Assembly: GCA_900290365.1 (NCBI GenBank)
Contig: OMOE01000037.1
Span: 1-37,055, forward strand
Length of the DNA: 37,055 nucleotides
DNA from: Syntrophobacter sp. SbD1
Lineage (GTDB): Bacteria > Desulfobacterota > Syntrophobacteria > Syntrophobacterales > Syntrophobacteraceae
Reading direction: 5' to 3'
Shown in pieces: positions 25,984 to 33,679 of this stretch (position 1 is its first letter; the number at the start of each line of letters is the position of its first letter). The position numbers and the translations under genes are program-made. The notes under the pieces are model-generated. The model was not told the DNA's origin, made no database searches, and worked only from the letters and a program-made list of their open reading frames with translations.

Positions 25984-26167
25984 TATACCGCTTCGCAACC
26001 GGCTCTGATCTTAATCCAGCGCTGCCGTCTCATTCCCTATCAATGCACACTATTTGTCTATTCCGGTTTACTGCTCACGGGAGCAGCATCGACTTTTTCG
26101 GACCGCTCCGGCTGGAGCATTCTGTTTCTCATTTTCTTAACCTCGAACTCTTAACAAGGAGTTAAAC

Positions 26168-27535
26168 ATGGCAACGAAGACAATGAGTATAAGGGAGGTA
26201 TTTGATTCCAGGCCGTTCACACCATACCAGATGTGGATCTGTTTCCTGTGTTTTTGTGTAACGCTCATGGACGGCTTCGATCTGACAATGATGGGCGTGA
26301 CAATGCCCAAGATCGGGGAGTATCTGAAAGTATCCCCCAGCGCTCTTGGCCTGGCGGTCAGCGCCGGCATGATCGGACCTCTGGTTGGCGCTCTGCTTTT
26401 GGGAATGCTTGCAGACCGTTTTGGACGCAGGAGAATGTTGTTCATCTCCGCCCTGATTTTCGGTTTCTTTACGCTCCTGATCACACAGATCACCGATGTG
26501 AAGCAACTTGCTCTGTTGCGCTTCCTTGCCGGAATCGGGCTGGGAGGAGCGATTCCGAACGCCCTTGCTTTCGGCTGTGAGTATGCGCCAAGCCGCATGC
26601 GCGCGACCGTTACAACCATGATGTGGGCAGGCATGGCATTTGGCAGCGCCATTAACGGGCTTGCAGCCGTGTGGTTGCTACCGAGTTACGGGTGGCGGTC
26701 GCTCTTTGTCGTCGGCGGCATTGTGCCGGTTATAATCTGCATGATGGTGGCGATGCTCCTGCCTGAATCACTGGAATTTCTGGTCAAACAAGGAACAGAT
26801 AAAGCGAGGATTCGCCGAATCATCTCCAAGATCGATCCGGCTTTGGCCCACGACGAGGAAGTCCAGGTCTATTCATCCGAGCAAAAACTTGCCGGCGTGC
26901 CGGTCAAACACCTTTTCATGGAAGGGCGCGCAGCAACCACCTTTTTCTTGTGGGCAGCCTTCTTTTGGAGTTTCTATCTGATATGGATCATACTGGCCTG
27001 GGCGCCTACCTTGTTGAAACAGAGCGGCGCCAACGTTCAGCAATACAGCATGGCGTTTTTCTTCATTAATCTTGGTTCCGCACTGGCCATAATAACCATC
27101 GGCCGGTTGATGGATAAGTTAAATCGTTTCTTTGTTGTCATAGGGGCACAGGCTCTCGTCTATCTCAGCTTCGTGGCATTCGGATCTTCGGCAGGCTCTT
27201 CCTTTATCATCGTTTCAGTCGTGTCGGTCGTCTGCGGGTTTTTCATATTCGGCGCCAACGCCGGGGTGGTGGCGCTCGGCACTGTTTCATACCCTGTTGA
27301 CATCAGGGCGACCGGACTTGGTTGGGCTTATGCGATCGGCAAAGTCGGCACGATGGTCGCACCAGTTGTGGGAGGTTATTGCATCGCAATGAAGTGGGAC
27401 GTAAGGACGATTTGCAGTGTAAATGGCTTGGGGGCAGTGTTTGTCATGGCGTCCGTCTTTGGCCTGTACAGACACCTGAGCGCTCGATACGGTCAGGATT
27501 CAAAAGAGGCCGGGGCAGTCTCCAAGGTAGCGTGA
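26168..27535 (+). CDS. MFS transporter, aromatic acid:H+ symporter (AAHS) type
   Basis: A 455-residue, 12-helix major facilitator protein. It shows the features of the AAHS family (PcaK/BenK-like): the first-helix motif LMDGFDLTMMG with Asp35 and Asp38, the loop-2/3 signature GMLADRFGRRR, and GIGLGGAIPNALAFGCEY followed by PSRMRATVT in helices 4-5. Characterised members import aromatic acids such as 4-hydroxybenzoate or protocatechuate with protons; the true substrate here is not known. AAGGAG six bases upstream fixes the start. The gene follows a sigma-54 promoter and is followed by a CoA-ligase gene, consistent with uptake then activation of the same acid. Confidence 0.92.
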   Translation: MATKTMSIREVFDSRPFTPYQMWICFLCFCVTLMDGFDLTMMGVTMPKIGEYLKVSPSALGLAVSAGMIGPLVGALLLGMLADRFGRRRMLFISALIFGFFTLLITQITDVKQLALLRFLAGIGLGGAIPNALAFGCEYAPSRMRATVTTMMWAGMAFGSAINGLAAVWLLPSYGWRSLFVVGGIVPVIICMMVAMLLPESLEFLVKQGTDKARIRRIISKIDPALAHDEEVQVYSSEQKLAGVPVKHLFMEGRAATTFFLWAAFFWSFYLIWIILAWAPTLLKQSGANVQQYSMAFFFINLGSALAIITIGRLMDKLNRFFVVIGAQALVYLSFVAFGSSAGSSFIIVSVVSVVCGFFIFGANAGVVALGTVSYPVDIRATGLGWAYAIGKVGTMVAPVVGGYCIAMKWDVRTICSVNGLGAVFVMASVFGLYRHLSARYGQDSKEAGAVSKVA

Positions 27536-27662
27536 GCGGCGATATTAACATTTGGACCAATGCATGAGGACCGAGGAATGAACTTCTCCGCCAGTCCTCG
27601 ACCACCCGATTTTGCCCCCTGATCACCATCTTGACCAGAGTTTAGGAAAAGGACCAGCGTCG

Positions 27663-29159
27663 ATGAATTTAGCCCAACACCTGGAGACATCCGCATTTCT
27701 ATTTCCAGATCGTCCTGCCATTATAGAAAATGATGTTGAGATCACCTACGGCCAGCTTGAAGAACGAGCCAACCGGGTGGCCACGGCTCTGATTGGAATG
27801 GGTATTGAGCCCGGGGACCATATCGGTCTTTATGCCCCCAATTCTGCAAACTGGATTGCTTTTTATTTCGGGGTCCTTAAGGCGGGAGCGATTGCCGTCA
27901 CCCTGTCATGGGCCCTTTCTCAACGCGAACTGGCTCTTCTGCTCGGCCATGCCCGGCCGAGGATGCTTTTTACCGATCCCACCAAGCTCGAAAATGTTCA
28001 AACAATGCGTGATTCTGTCGGACTTGAGAAAATCATCTGCACCGACGCTGATCTCGATATGCGCAGGCTCCTGGAGGCCGGATCAGCCGGGTTCCGGTCG
28101 CTGGATCGTGATCGGCTCGACACTGCGGCGGTCCTGTATACAGGCGGCACCACCGGTCTTCCCAAAGGAGTGATGCTGACCCATCAGGGAATAGCGTTTT
28201 CCAGTTGGGTCATTTCCCACTGCGAACGATCCACAGAGCAGGACAGGGCTTTATGCTTCCTCCCCTTCAACCATGTTTTCGGTCAAATACACATCATGAA
28301 CGCCACTATCATGGCCGGAGGCTGCCTGGAACTGCTCCCGGCCTTCGACCTTGATCGCGTGTTGCAACTCATGGGAGCAGGACGGATCACCAAATTCTAT
28401 GCCGTGCCCACGGTCTATGTCAGGCTGCTGGGCGTGGCCGACCTGGAAAGACGGCTGGGTGGTCTGCGGTATAGCTTTTCGGCAGCCACCAGCATGCCCA
28501 TGAGCGTGGTTAAACAGTGGCAAAAGCGTACCGGGGTCACCATCTCCGAGTGCCTGGGGCAGACTGAGGCCATGCCAATCACTTACAATCATTGCCACCG
28601 CCATCGCGTGGGATCGGTCGGGCAGGTGCTGCCCCAGATAGAAGTGCAGATCAGGGATTTGGAAGGAAACCAGCTTCCGGACGGGGAAAAGGGCGAGATT
28701 TGTTGCAGGGGACCAAACGTGATGAAAGGCTACCTGAACAACCCGGAGGCGACCGCCTCAGCCTTCCGGCATGGTGGCTGGCTGCGCACCGAGGACTTGG
28801 GAACGTTTGACGAAGACCGCTATCTCTACATTGTAGATCGCCTAAAGGACATGATCATAACCGGCGGCGAAAACGTCTACCCGCGTGAAGTAGAGGAACT
28901 GCTCTACACCAGGCCCGAGGTGGAGGAGTGCGCCGTAATCGGCCTGCCCGATGAGATATGGGGGGAGCGGGTGACCGCGGTCGTCAAGGTGAGGCCCGGG
29001 TACCGCCTCTCCACCGAGGAGACGACTGCATTTCTCAAGTCCGGTTTGGCGTCTTTTAAAGTACCCAAGGAATATATCCTGGTCAATGAGCTCCCGAAGA
29101 GCCCCACGGGGAAAATCCTAAAAAAAGATTTGCGGGTGCAATTCCCTGACGGGAAATGA
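27663..29159 (+). CDS. AMP-forming acyl/aryl-CoA ligase
   Basis: A 498-residue member of the ANL adenylating superfamily. Visible motifs are the P-loop TGGTTGLPKG (160-169), LPFNHVFGQIH, the aromatic/acyl-pocket region with LGQTEAMPITY, GEICCRGPNVMKGYL, the hinge WLRTEDLGTF...YIVDRLKDMI and the C-terminal catalytic Lys484 in SPTGKILKKD. It would convert a carboxylic acid, ATP and CoA into acyl-CoA, AMP and PPi. The start at 27663 has AGGAAAAGGA upstream; a longer frame to 27612 lacks support. It lies 127 bases after the transporter gene in the same direction. No separate promoter was seen, so co-transcription is likely. Substrate could be an aromatic or a medium-chain acid; sequence alone does not decide. 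Confidence 0.9.
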   Translation: MNLAQHLETSAFLFPDRPAIIENDVEITYGQLEERANRVATALIGMGIEPGDHIGLYAPNSANWIAFYFGVLKAGAIAVTLSWALSQRELALLLGHARPRMLFTDPTKLENVQTMRDSVGLEKIICTDADLDMRRLLEAGSAGFRSLDRDRLDTAAVLYTGGTTGLPKGVMLTHQGIAFSSWVISHCERSTEQDRALCFLPFNHVFGQIHIMNATIMAGGCLELLPAFDLDRVLQLMGAGRITKFYAVPTVYVRLLGVADLERRLGGLRYSFSAATSMPMSVVKQWQKRTGVTISECLGQTEAMPITYNHCHRHRVGSVGQVLPQIEVQIRDLEGNQLPDGEKGEICCRGPNVMKGYLNNPEATASAFRHGGWLRTEDLGTFDEDRYLYIVDRLKDMIITGGENVYPREVEELLYTRPEVEECAVIGLPDEIWGERVTAVVKVRPGYRLSTEETTAFLKSGLASFKVPKEYILVNELPKSPTGKILKKDLRVQFPDGK

Positions 29160-29187
29160 CTCGACAGAGGACAGGAGCGAAGAAGGA

Positions 29188-29301
29188 CTAAAGTCTGAGA
29201 CTCGCAGATCCAGAGTGGTAACGCTCCACATAAACGGCTTCAAGATTCCGAACGGCAGACTCCACCTCTTCAAGGTAGTGGCGTAGAGGATCACGCAACA
29301 T
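29188..29301 (-). pseudogene. Truncated toxin-like remnant overlapping the antitoxin-like gene
   Basis: A 37-residue frame beginning MLRDPLRHYLEEVESAVRNL and continuing EAVYVERYHSG. Its ATG overlaps the last 11 bases of the gene at 29291-29521, typical translational coupling. The N-terminal part looks like the start of the small toxin of the TumE/DUF6516 kind, normally about 100 residues or more. The frame stops at 29188 and no continuation is seen in other frames. Low-moderate confidence for the family, higher for the coupling. Confidence 0.45.
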
Positions 29302-29521
29302 GGCGCAGGTGCTCTTCAATTTCAAACCGGATGGCTACGTAATGCCGGTAATCGTTCGCCCACTGGACAAAGTCCGCAGAGTCCTCCTTCTGGCCTTTCT
29401 CGTATCTGTCAAAGAAATCTTCCGAGGTCATTCCATATCTGTTTTCATAGATGCTGAGGCGTTTGGTCACTGCAACCAGAGCGTCCACAGGTGAGCCATA
29501 TTCGATTTTCTCTTTTTTCAT
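29291..29521 (-). CDS. Small antitoxin-like protein
   Basis: A 76-residue acidic, helical protein (MKKEKIEYGSPVDALVAVTK, then YENRYGMTSEDFFDRYEKG and ending FEIEEHLRHVA). A strong GGAGG seven bases before the ATG at 29521 decides the start. Similar short proteins typically precede a coupled gene of the TumE/DUF6516 toxin family. Here the coupled downstream frame survives only as a remnant. It would thus be an orphan antitoxin; the family call is from remembered resemblance, not a search. Confidence 0.6.
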   Translation of the reverse strand: MKKEKIEYGSPVDALVAVTKRLSIYENRYGMTSEDFFDRYEKGQKEDSADFVQWANDYRHYVAIRFEIEEHLRHVA

Positions 29522-29558
29522 ATGGGCCTCCAATCAGGGCGTACCTACAGTACCGCGG

Positions 29559-29591
29559 TCCGCGGCAAGGCAAAAGTAAAAAGGCAACAGT
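29559..29591. repeat. Dispersed repeat family B, copy 2
   Basis: Matches 19063-19096 (TCCGCGGCAAGGCAAAAGTA and following). It lies between the antitoxin-like gene and uvrB. Confidence 0.75.
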
Positions 29592-29696
29592 GAGGCGGTA
29601 CGCCCTCCATGTGATGTTCCCTATCTTTTCACTTCTCCGCGCTCTCCGCGTCTCCGCGTGACATTCCCTCTCTCTCTTTAGTTCTCCGCGCCCTCT

Positions 29697-31700
29697 TTAC
29701 TGCAAGAGCAACTGCTTCTCGCGAAGTCTTTTGATTTCATCGCGCAGGGAAGCAGCCCTTTCGAAGTCGAGGCGGGAGGCGGCTTCTTTCATATCTTTTT
29801 CCAGGGCCTGGATATGTTCATCGGGGGAGATGAGGCCGCCTTGCTGATCGAACTCGGCCTGCGGTTCGAAGAAAAATTCCGCCTCGGGCGCCGGCTTGAG
29901 ACGGTATTCGGCGAGAATGTCTACGACGTCTTTTACCACCGACTTGGGCACAATATTATTTGTGACGTTATATTCGAGTTGCTTTTTGCGACGCCTGTCG
30001 GTTTCCTGGATGGCTCGCCGCATCGAGTCGGTCATGTTGTTGGCATAGAGAATGACAGTACCCATAACGTTACGGGCGGCGCGGCCGGCGGTTTGGATAA
30101 GGGATCTTTCCGATCTCAGGAAACCTTCGTTGTCCGCGTCCAAAACCGCCACCAGTGAGACTTCCGGGATATCCAGACCTTCTCGCAGCAGGTTTATTCC
30201 AACCAGAACGTCGAAATTGCCCAGCCGCAAATCGCGCACCGTTTCGATTCTTTCGATAGTGTTAATATCGGAGTGCATATAGCGGACCCGGATGTCCAGT
30301 TCGGCAAGATATTCGGTCAGGTCCTCGGCCATTCTCTTGGTGAGGGTCGTAACCAGAATCCGATGGCCTTCCTTTACCTGTTTTCGTATTTCGCCAATCA
30401 GATCGTCGACCTGGAAATCCGCGCGGCGCACCTCGATGGCGGGATCAATAAGGCCGGTGGGCCTGATGATCTGCTCTACGACCCGCCCCCTGGTGTTGGT
30501 TAGCTCATACGGGCCGGGAGTTGCAGACACGTACACGACCTGTTTTACCCTTTTTTGGAATTCGTTGAAATCGAGCGGCCTGTTGTCAAGGGCCGAAGGC
30601 AGCCGAAAACCGTAGCGGACAAGAGTTTCCTTCCTTGCCCTGTCGCCGTTGTACATACCGCGAATCTGGGGGATCGAAATATGGCTCTCATCAATGAAGA
30701 CGAGCCAGTCTTGCGGGAAATAGTCGAGCAGAGTGTAGGGAGGCGTTCCCGGAGCACGGCCGTCAAGGTGCCTGGAGTAGTTTTCGATTCCGTGGCAAAA
30801 GCCGAGTTCGACGAGCATTTCCAGATCGAACCTGGTTCGTTCATCGAGGCGCTGCGCCTCCAGGAGCTTGCCCTCGCGATAGAAGAATTCAAGTCTTTCC
30901 GACAGCTCCTGTTTGATCGAATTCAAGGCCCGCTCAACGGTGTCCGCCGAGGTGACGTAGTGGGTGCCCGGGTAGATGTCCACTCTGTCCAGACGCCGGA
31001 AAGTCTTCCCGGTAAGCGGGTCGATTTCTTTTATCGAATCGACTTCATCGCCAAAAAACTCAATCCGTACCGCCCGGTCTTCCTCATAGGCGGGAAACAC
31101 CTCCACTACATCGCCTCTTACGCGGAAAACGCCGCGATGAAAGTCGTAGTCGTTTCTTTCATATTGTATGTCCACCAACTTGCGCAGAACATCTTCCCTC
31201 GGGATTTCCTGACCTGTTTTGAGCTGCAAGAGCATCTCATGGTATGTTTCGGGCGAACCCAGGCCGTATATGCAGGATACGCTGGCGACAATTATGACGT
31301 CCCGGCGCTCCAGCAGCGAGCGAGTCGCGGAATGCCGCATTTTATCGATGGTTTCATTAACTGAGGAGTCTTTCGCGATATACGTATCGGTCTGAGGCAG
31401 ATAGGCCTCTGGTTGGTAGTAATCATAATAGGATACGAAATACTCTACCGCGTTATCGGGGAAAAAAGCTTTGAACTCACCATAGAGTTGCGCTGCAAGC
31501 GTCTTGTTGGGCGCTATGACCAGGCTGGGCCTCTGGACATTCGCTATTACGTGCGCCATAGTGAAAGTCTTGCCCGACCCCGTCACGCCAAGCAGGGTCT
31601 GTTCATCCGCCCCGCCCAGTATATTCGATACCAGTTGTTCAATGGCCCGGGGCTGGTCCCCGGCCGGCTCAAACTGGCTTTTCAGCTCGAAAGGTCTCAA
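29697..31700 (-). CDS. uvrB: UvrABC system protein B (excision repair helicase)
   Basis: A full-length UvrB of 667 residues, the damage-verification subunit of nucleotide excision repair. Seen are Walker [11 protein letters not shown], the [13 protein letters not shown] motif, the beta-hairpin region [20 protein letters not shown], the DESH box ([11 protein letters not shown]), [17 protein letters not shown], the motif [11 protein letters not shown] and a C-terminal UVR motif (about 625-660) that contacts UvrA/UvrC. The start is a TTG at 31700 with GGAG seven bases upstream, giving [20 protein letters not shown]. An in-frame TTG two codons earlier lies too close to the ribosome site. It stands without uvrA or uvrC nearby. 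Confidence 0.97.
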   Translation of the reverse strand: MRPFELKSQFEPAGDQPRAIEQLVSNILGGADEQTLLGVTGSGKTFTMAHVIANVQRPSLVIAPNKTLAAQLYGEFKAFFPDNAVEYFVSYYDYYQPEAYLPQTDTYIAKDSSVNETIDKMRHSATRSLLERRDVIIVASVSCIYGLGSPETYHEMLLQLKTGQEIPREDVLRKLVDIQYERNDYDFHRGVFRVRGDVVEVFPAYEEDRAVRIEFFGDEVDSIKEIDPLTGKTFRRLDRVDIYPGTHYVTSADTVERALNSIKQELSERLEFFYREGKLLEAQRLDERTRFDLEMLVELGFCHGIENYSRHLDGRAPGTPPYTLLDYFPQDWLVFIDESHISIPQIRGMYNGDRARKETLVRYGFRLPSALDNRPLDFNEFQKRVKQVVYVSATPGPYELTNTRGRVVEQIIRPTGLIDPAIEVRRADFQVDDLIGEIRKQVKEGHRILVTTLTKRMAEDLTEYLAELDIRVRYMHSDINTIERIETVRDLRLGNFDVLVGINLLREGLDIPEVSLVAVLDADNEGFLRSERSLIQTAGRAARNVMGTVILYANNMTDSMRRAIQETDRRRKKQLEYNVTNNIVPKSVVKDVVDILAEYRLKPAPEAEFFFEPQAEFDQQGGLISPDEHIQALEKDMKEAASRLDFERAASLRDEIKRLREKQLLLQ

Positions 31701-31710
31701 GAACAAACTC

Positions 31711-31795
31711 CGGAATTTAGGAATTTAGGAATTTAGGGATTAAAAGAGATCTCCGGAATTTAGGAATTGCGAATTTAGGAATTTAGGAATTAAAA
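31711..31795. repeat. AGGAATTT tandem repeat
   Basis: Several imperfect copies of GGAATTTA lie just upstream of the uvrB ribosome site. The reverse-complement motif CTCAATTCCTCAATTCCT lies at 31877-31894, so the region is bracketed by complementary low-complexity runs. Confidence 0.8.
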
Positions 31796-31839
31796 ACAAA
31801 CTCTGAATCCACCGGCCTTTCATTTTCCTGAATTCCTGG

Positions 31840-31859
31840 ATTCCGGCCTCCGCCGGAAT
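31840..31859. repeat. ATTCCGGC/GCCGGAAT hairpin
   Basis: A perfect 8-base inverted repeat with a CTCC loop between the coiled-coil gene and uvrB. A T-run does not follow. It resembles common intergenic palindromic units. Confidence 0.7.
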
Positions 31860-31898
31860 GACGAAGGTGACGTTCCCTCAATTCCTCAATTCCTCAAT

Positions 31899-32504
31899 TC
31901 ATGACAATACGCTATTTTCTTCGTCTTCGTCATCTTCTTCCGGAAGGTAATCGAGAGGCTCCGGATTATTTTGTTTCAGATCCAGACGCTTGAGACGCGA
32001 CCTGTCGCTTATGACCTTTTCCATTTCGCGGCGAACTTCGCTTTGGTTCATGAGTTCGGAAAGCAGGATACGTTTATAGCTGATACTGCGAAGCTCGTTT
32101 TCCAGGAATTCATCCCTTTCCTGCTTGAGTTTGAAATTCTGTTGAAAAAGTTTTTCTTCCAAGGACTCGTTTTCTATAAGCAGCGTAATCAGCATATCGC
32201 TGAGCTTGCTTTTACGCAGCCCCATCATCCCGACTCCGGCAGCTTTTCTCCGGTACTGCTCGAGCTTGTTTTCGAGAAACTGTATTCGTTGCTCGAGCTC
32301 TATCTTGTCGTTTTCGAGTTTTTGCTTTTCATTATCCCAAAATGACTTGAGCGCCCGTTCGATGGTCAGCATTTCAGCGCGCTCGCCAGCCGCATTGACC
32401 TTGGATTTTCTGCCTTGCGTGTGGTATGCGACCAAATAGCTGACCGAAGACACAACCGTTACGCAAAACAGCCCGGCCATCACTTGATAAACGATCAAAT
32501 CCAT
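31899..32504 (-). CDS. Membrane-anchored coiled-coil protein, unknown
   Basis: A 201-residue protein with one N-terminal membrane helix (MDLIVYQVMAGLFCVTVVSS, about residues 5-28). A long charged coiled coil follows (about 45-165), rich in Lys/Glu/Gln heptads such as NEKQKLENDKIELEQRIQFL. The C-terminus is strongly acidic (EEDDEDEENSVLS). GAGGGA upstream of the ATG at 32504 decides the start. The design suggests a cytoplasmic scaffold tethered to the inner membrane. No family or function recognised. It could form a unit with uvrB downstream, but the 198-base repeat-filled gap argues against tight coupling. Confidence 0.75.
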   Translation of the reverse strand: MDLIVYQVMAGLFCVTVVSSVSYLVAYHTQGRKSKVNAAGERAEMLTIERALKSFWDNEKQKLENDKIELEQRIQFLENKLEQYRRKAAGVGMMGLRKSKLSDMLITLLIENESLEEKLFQQNFKLKQERDEFLENELRSISYKRILLSELMNQSEVRREMEKVISDRSRLKRLDLKQNNPEPLDYLPEEDDEDEENSVLS

Positions 32505-33062
32505 CAGAATTCCCTCTCGTTGATTCGGTGCGCCAGAAATTGCCGGCCGCTCCCGGCAATGACCGCCCCCCAATTGACTCTCAAGCCAAGCGCAGTATAA
32601 ACTCTAATTTCAATCACGTAAACACGAGAGGTTAATTTCCGGTGGGCTTTCACCACGAACCACAAACCACGGATGGGGAGCGCAGCGCGGTGGATGATCA
32701 CGGATAAAAAGATTCGTAGGTAATTGAGCGAATGCAGCCCGCGCTTTTACTCAACTTCAAGAACAAAGATCTGTGCTGGAGGGGGGTGGTGCGCTGATTA
32801 CGGCAAAAGTCCAATCCGTGCTATCCGTGAAATCCGTGGTTTCCTGCAAGTGCTCGCAACGAACCACGGATGGCACGGATGACCACGGATAAAATGATTC
32901 CTGAGGTACGCCACGAGGCGACTTGAATCTGGCGTTTCTACTCAACTTCAAGCACAAAGATCTGTGCTGGAGGCGGGTAGTGCGCTGGCGATGACAAAAG
33001 CCCGATCCGTGAAATCCGTGGTTTCCCCGAACGTGATCGAGATTTTTTAGTGAGATTTCCTG
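32505..33062. other. Intergenic region dominated by a duplicated element
   Basis: No gene is seen. Most of it is the tandem element at 32665-33026; the remainder near 32574-32640 is AT-rich and may hold the promoter of the coiled-coil gene. Confidence 0.6.
32665..33026. repeat. Tandem duplication of an inverted-repeat-bounded element
   Basis: Copy 1 (32665-32843) and copy 2 (32862-33026) share a core starting ACTCAACTTCAAG, then ACAAAGATCTGTGCTGGAGG, and ending TCCGTGAAATCCGTGGTTTC. Each copy begins with AACCACGGATGG and ends with ATCCGTGGTTTCC, which are inverted copies of each other. The two units differ at scattered positions and by a small deletion. No coding frame fits. Confidence 0.85.
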
Positions 33063-33599
33063 TCAGGCGCCGTCCAAACCGGCCCTCGATTTTTCCATGA
33101 ACCAGTGTTCGGTATCTATGTAATAAAATTTCAAATCCGCAAGCATTATGTAGTGGGACCTCTCCTCTGCCAGCATGTGATTCAGAAATTCACGCTCGAC
33201 CGGTTCGGTAGCGTCCTTGAGTCTGGCCAGAAAAAATTCTATGCCTTTATTTTCCAGCTCCATCCCACTCTCAATCGCGGCAACATCGTCAAGGCACGCC
33301 TTTGAGATAGTGTCCCGCTTTTGCTTCACCTTCCGCATGAACCCGCTTCTGTCAGGGGTGTCCAAATCATAAAAGCGGCAGGCGTCCATATCGCCCGAGG
33401 AACCCCCGGACAGATCGGCATACATTGCATTAAGCCTATCGAGATGATTCTGCTCGACATCGCGCAACATTTCGAATGTTTCGGTGCCGACCCGGTCGCC
33501 GCATTTTCCAGAAGCTTCCGCGTAAAGATCTCTCATTTTTTCCTTGATTTCGACGACTGTGCACATAATTTCGAGGAGTCCCGAACCGTCGCTTTTCAT
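33063..33599 (-). CDS. Ferritin-like (rubrerythrin-type) diiron protein
   Basis: A 178-residue helical protein of the ferritin-like superfamily. Two metal-ligand patterns fit a four-helix bundle: EQNHLDRL (ExxH, about residues 50-53) and EERSHYIML (about 145-149). Glutamates are also present in the first helix (VVEIKEKMRDLYAE) and the third (DVAAIESGMELENKG). The C-terminal rubredoxin domain of true rubrerythrins is absent, so there is no Cys4 iron site. Such proteins usually remove peroxide or handle iron in anaerobes. The start is the ATG at 33599 after CTTAATCAAGGAGAG-like bases. It is monocistronic or follows cstA after a hairpin. Confidence 0.8.
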   Translation of the reverse strand: MKSDGSGLLEIMCTVVEIKEKMRDLYAEASGKCGDRVGTETFEMLRDVEQNHLDRLNAMYADLSGGSSGDMDACRFYDLDTPDRSGFMRKVKQKRDTISKACLDDVAAIESGMELENKGIEFFLARLKDATEPVEREFLNHMLAEERSHYIMLADLKFYYIDTEHWFMEKSRAGLDGA

Positions 33600-33634
33600 T
33601 TCTACTCTCCTTAATCAAGAACAGTGGTCAGTGC

Positions 33635-33670
33635 TCAGTGGTCGGAAAAAAAGTCTTTTCTGACCACTGA
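33635..33670. repeat. TCAGTGGTC/GACCACTGA hairpin
   Basis: A 9-base perfect stem, extended by GGAAAA/TTTTCT around a short A/T loop, lies 10 bases past the cstA stop. It could terminate cstA, but the T-run is in the loop rather than after the stem. CAGTGGTCAG repeats nearby suggest a dispersed repeat unit instead. Confidence 0.55.
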
Positions 33671-33679
33671 CGTCTGATC

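Larger units (their letters stand above)
25715..26167. other. Divergent control region between kinase and transporter genes
   Basis: No gene is seen in these 453 bases. The region contains the inverted-repeat cluster (25879-25901) and a sigma-54 promoter (25966-25983) reading towards the transporter. The repeats lie about 170 bases from the kinase start, so the activator could also control its own operon from here. Confidence 0.6.

Noticed and set aside
29160..33062. CRISPR array suspected from repeated short motifs
   Set aside because: Repeats are few, of unequal spacing, imperfect and partly palindromic. No unique spacers or cas genes were found.
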